Source: DATARH01 sp963847345 (GTDB lineage: Bacteria; Pseudomonadota; Alphaproteobacteria; ATCC43930; CGMCC-115725). Taken from it: DNA of 64,000 nucleotides. The position numbers and the translations under genes are program-made. Below are positions 61,255 through 64,000 of this stretch, one piece after another. The stretch covers positions 186,001 through 250,000 of the forward strand of contig CAWJZU010000020.1 of NCBI GenBank assembly GCA_963847345.1, written 5' to 3'. Each line of letters begins with the position of its first letter. Position 1 is the first letter of the stretch. The notes below the pieces were generated by a model, which worked only from the letters and a program-made list of their open reading frames with translations, had not been told where the DNA came from and searched no databases.

Positions 61255-62877
61255 TCACTTGAACTGGAATTGAGGCAGATCGGTCGGCAGGTTCTGCGGC
61301 GCCTCGATCCGAATCTTGGTCGGATCGACCTTGGGTCCACGGTCGAGCGAGGACAGAACAAGCTCCGGAAAGCCGATCAGCACCGCCACCATGACCAGTT
61401 GGATAACGACAAACGGAATGGCGCCCCAATAGATCTGCGCGGTGGTGACCGGGGCAACAATCCGGCCGGTCACGCGATCGATCGTCTCGCGGCTCGGCGC
61501 GACGCTGCGCAGATAGAACAGCGCGAACCCGAACGGCGGGTGCATGAACGAAGTCTGCATGTTGACGCCGAGCAGCACGCCGAACCAGATCAGATCGATG
61601 CCGAGCTTGTCGGCGACCGGCGCCAGCAGCGGGATGAGGATAAAGGCCAGCTCGAAGAAATCGAGAAAGAAGGCCAGCACGAAGACCATCAGGTTGACGG
61701 CGATCAGAAAGCCGAGCTGACCGCCGGGCAGGCTCGTCAGCAGGTGCTCGACCCAGAGATCGCCGTTGACGCCGCGGAAGACGAGCGTGAACACCGACGC
61801 GCCGACCAGAATAAAGATGACGAACGCCGACAGCCGCGCCGTCGAATCCATCGACTGGCGAAGCAGCGGCCACGTCAGCCGGCGTTTTGCGAGTGCCATG
61901 ACCAAGGCGCCGGTCGCGCCCATCGCGCCGCCCTCGGTCGGGGTCGCGATGCCGACAAAGATCGTCCCGAGCACCAGAAAGATCAGCGCCAGCGGCGGCA
62001 TCATCACGATCACCACCTGCTCCGCCAGGCGGCTCAGCAGGTGAAGGCGAAACAGCCGGTCGGCGAACGCCGCGAGATAGGCGCCAAGCCCGGCCAGACC
62101 GGCCGCCCAGATCGGGTGCATGTACCAGGTCAGGAGCCAGGCGCCAGCAACGGCGAGCGCGAACACGACGAGCAGCGAAAGATACCCGGCCCAGCCACTG
62201 TCCTCCCGCAGGTTCAGCGCGTCGGGTGGCAGCGCCGGGGCCGCTTCAGGCTGGACCACCGTCTTCCCGAAAACGAACAGCGCGTATAGCGCCGCGAGCA
62301 TCAGCCCCGGGATAAAGGCGCCCTGGTACATGTCGCCGACCGAGCGGCCGAGCTGGTCGGCCATCACGATCAGCACGAGGCTCGGCGGGATGATCTGCGC
62401 CAGGGTACCCGACGCGGCGATGACGCCGGCGGCGAGCGGCCGGTCGTAGCCGTAGCGCAGCATGATCGGCAGCGATATGAGGCCCATCGAGATTACCGAG
62501 GCGGCGACGACGCCGGTTGTCGCGGCCAACAGCGCGCCGACGAATACGACCGCGTAGGCAAGGCCGCCGCGCACCGGACCGAACATCTGGCCGATCGTTT
62601 CGAGCAGATCCTCGGCCATGCCGCTGCGTTCGAGGATCAGGCCCATGAACGTGAAGAACGGGATCGCCAGCAGTGTGTCGTTGCGCATGATCCCGAAGAC
62701 GCGTTCGGGCAGTGCCTGGAACAGCTGCGGCCCCAACACGCCGAGATCGATCGCGAGCAGGCCGAAAAACAGCCCGTTGGCGGCCAGCGCGAACGCCACG
62801 GGATAGCCGAGCAACAGAAAAAGGACGAGCGCCCCGAACATCAGCGGCGCCATGTTGCCAATGAGAAAGGCGCTCAC
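61255..62877 (-). CDS. TRAP transporter large permease (DctM)
   Basis: 540 residues and about a dozen membrane helices. Motifs are RNDTLLAIPFFTFMGLILER, ASGTLAQIIPPSLVLIVMAD, GIATPTEGGAMGATGALVMA and FIGVNMQTSFMHPPFG-like GVNMQTSFMHPPFGFALFYL. The loop around 215-235 and a cytoplasmic segment make it longer than DctM of Rhodobacter (about 440), as in the subfamily for mannitol/chloroaromatic or keto-acid type substrates. The start is a GTG at 62877 overlapping the dctQ stop (GTGA). No DctP binding protein is found in the window. Confidence 0.88.
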   Translation of the reverse strand: MSAFLIGNMAPLMFGALVLFLLLGYPVAFALAANGLFFGLLAIDLGVLGPQLFQALPERVFGIMRNDTLLAIPFFTFMGLILERSGMAEDLLETIGQMFGPVRGGLAYAVVFVGALLAATTGVVAASVISMGLISLPIMLRYGYDRPLAAGVIAASGTLAQIIPPSLVLIVMADQLGRSVGDMYQGAFIPGLMLAALYALFVFGKTVVQPEAAPALPPDALNLREDSGWAGYLSLLVVFALAVAGAWLLTWYMHPIWAAGLAGLGAYLAAFADRLFRLHLLSRLAEQVVIVMMPPLALIFLVLGTIFVGIATPTEGGAMGATGALVMALAKRRLTWPLLRQSMDSTARLSAFVIFILVGASVFTLVFRGVNGDLWVEHLLTSLPGGQLGFLIAVNLMVFVLAFFLDFFELAFILIPLLAPVADKLGIDLIWFGVLLGVNMQTSFMHPPFGFALFYLRSVAPSRETIDRVTGRIVAPVTTAQIYWGAIPFVVIQLVMVAVLIGFPELVLSSLDRGPKVDPTKIRIEAPQNLPTDLPQFQFK

Positions 62878-63458
62878 GGAAGCGAGCCCCTGATTTGCTC
62901 CTCGGCGACCGGTTCGTGGTGTTTTTCCAGCGGATCGGGGATGCGGCCGAGCAGGAACGCGATCCGTTTGATGATTTCCGAAACGCCCTGCAATGCCAGC
63001 AGCAGAAACCCGACCGGGATCAGCAGCTTGACCGGCCAGCGCAGCAGCCCTCCGGCATCGCTCGAATATTCGTGGAGCCGGTACGAATCGACGAACATCG
63101 GCCACGACAGGGCCATGATGATGACCGCCATCGGCAGCAGAAAGAAAATGCCGCCGATCACGTCGATCCACGCGCGCAGCCGCGGCGGCAGGTGGCCGAA
63201 GATGACGTCGATCCGGACATGCTCGTTGTGTAAGAGCGCGTACCCGGCGGCCAGCAGGAACACCGCCGAGAACAGGTACCATTGCAGTTCGAGCCAGGCG
63301 TTCGAGCTGACGTCGAACAGGTAGCGCGACACCGCATTGCCGGCGCTGACCAGCACCGCCGCTAGGATCAGCCAATAGACCGCCTGCCCGACCCGGCGGT
63401 TGAGCGCGTCGATCGCCCGGCTCAGAGCCAGCAGAAGACCCACGGCGTTCTCTCCCAA
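62874..63458 (-). CDS. TRAP transporter small permease (DctQ)
   Basis: 194 residues with four membrane helices. The family region is AVYWLILAAVLVSAGNAVSR, then NAWLELQWYLFSAVFLLAAG and HNEHVRIDVIFGHLPPRLRA. It pairs with DctM, which it overlaps by four bases, in sodium-driven uptake of organic acids. The hydrophilic tail (PDPLEKHHEPVAEEQIRGSL) is at the inner face. The substrate cannot be told without DctP. Confidence 0.9.
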   Translation of the reverse strand: MGENAVGLLLALSRAIDALNRRVGQAVYWLILAAVLVSAGNAVSRYLFDVSSNAWLELQWYLFSAVFLLAAGYALLHNEHVRIDVIFGHLPPRLRAWIDVIGGIFFLLPMAVIIMALSWPMFVDSYRLHEYSSDAGGLLRWPVKLLIPVGFLLLALQGVSEIIKRIAFLLGRIPDPLEKHHEPVAEEQIRGSLP

Positions 63459-63519
63459 TGTTCACCTCGGGCGCACCCGCGGCAGCGTTGCCGTTGCGCA
63501 CTGCGTTCGCGCCGCCCCC

Positions 63520-63555
63520 GACGCTATTCGAGGGTTAGACGCTATTCGAGGATTA
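63520..63555. repeat. Two tandem copies of an 18-base unit
   Basis: GACGCTATTCGAGGGTTA and GACGCTATTCGAGGATTA follow each other with one mismatch. They lie in the 314-base gap between the divergent dctQ and treZ genes, which has no other visible gene. They could be a regulator binding site pair. Confidence 0.5.
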
Positions 63556-63772
63556 GATAGCGGGTTTGCGGGCGGCTGTTGAACCTTTTACGCCGGTCGG
63601 CGCGCTTCGGCAGTTTGTCGGAATGCGCTCCCAGGACCGGCGAGTTTGCCGCGACCGCCTGAGCGGAAACAGGAAGTCCGAATGTTTAACCCTTGTTGAC
63701 TGCGGGAGAGGACACCGACGGCGGCTGTTCTCTCCGAAGGACAGTTAGAGCGGCTGATCCGGAGTGACATCG

Positions 63773-64000
63773 ATGAGCGCCAATGTCGCGGTGTTGGAAG
63801 TGGAGCCGAGAGAAGCCGCTACTCGCCGAGAACCGGCGCCGGGTGTCGTCCGCCGCCTGCCGGTCGGCGCGGAGCCGCAGCCGGGGGGCGGCGTGCATTT
63901 CCGAGTTTGGGCGCCGCGCTGTCGCGAGATCGCGGTCGAGATCCCATGCGGCATTGGGGACGCGCGACCGATCCCGCTGCAGGCCGAGGCTGACGGGTAT
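63773..64000 (+). CDS. treZ: Malto-oligosyltrehalose trehalohydrolase (5' part, cut by window edge)
   Basis: 76 codons are visible. After a charged lead of about 28 residues, RRLPVGAEPQPGGGVHFRVW followed by APRCREIAVEI matches the N-terminal carbohydrate-binding (E-set) domain of TreZ, which releases trehalose from maltooligosyl-trehalose made by TreY. The catalytic barrel lies beyond the window. GGAG lies 9 bases before ATG 63773; GTG 63764 is possible. GlgB and GlgX share this fold, so the name rests on RRLPVGAE. Confidence 0.75.
   Translation, partial: MSANVAVLEVEPREAATRREPAPGVVRRLPVGAEPQPGGGVHFRVWAPRCREIAVEIPCGIGDARPIPLQAEADGY

Overview
The window is high-GC alphaproteobacterial chromosome, most likely from the Hyphomicrobiales (Rhizobiales). 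The grounds are the complete nuoA-N complex I operon continuing into birA, coaX, rnj and a methylmalonyl-CoA epimerase, a CckA kinase near a SciP-type CtrA inhibitor, a single-cysteine DksA, and many REP-like inverted repeats between genes. Genus cannot be fixed from the sequence alone.

Layout. 1-3.2 kb: ilvB (cut by the edge), miaA, RNase Z. 3.2-7.5 kb: a His/Ser-rich disordered protein, a MetE-like methyltransferase, and a small polysaccharide group (undersized phosphoglycosyl-transferase-like protein, one-helix protein, Wza-like lipoprotein). 7.5-11.4 kb: cckA, dksA, sciP. 11.3-15.5 kb: DTW protein, glycine-zipper protein, tag, DUF1467, two tandem PRC-barrel proteins. 15.5-33.9 kb: mce-rnj-coaX-birA-nuoN...nuoA, all on the minus strand with many 4-base overlaps. 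34.0-37.4 kb: tRNA-Asp(GTC), then a repeat-flanked SEFIR/NB-ARC/TPR gene. 37.5-45.5 kb: SDHAF4-like protein, rsmB, heparinase II/III-like protein, ABM protein, patatin-like membrane protein, lytic transglycosylase, TauD remnant. 45.6-52 kb: vanadium haloperoxidase with a CRP/FNR-type palindrome upstream, glutathionyl-hydroquinone reductase, SDR, DUF3604/PHP-like protein. 52.2-55.3 kb: two tandem TPR glycosyltransferase-like genes. 55.3-60.7 kb: lepA, a second TPR gene with a DUF4062-like N-terminus, ssb. 60.8-64 kb: TRAP transporter DctQM with an unknown partner, and the start of treZ.

A key caveat is sequence quality. At least a dozen genes, including housekeeping genes (nuoG, nuoM, nuoN, birA, rsmB, dksA), are broken by single-base indels, nearly all one extra base. 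Removing that base restores the family sequence. This looks like insertion-biased sequencing error rather than decay, so the broken SEFIR-TPR and DUF4062-TPR genes may be intact in the organism.

The best candidates for unusual biology are those two defence-like TPR genes, which lie next to related non-coding repeats; the bromoperoxidase-like enzyme with its exact CRP-type palindrome; the minimal exopolysaccharide group; and the duplicated PRC-barrel secreted proteins.
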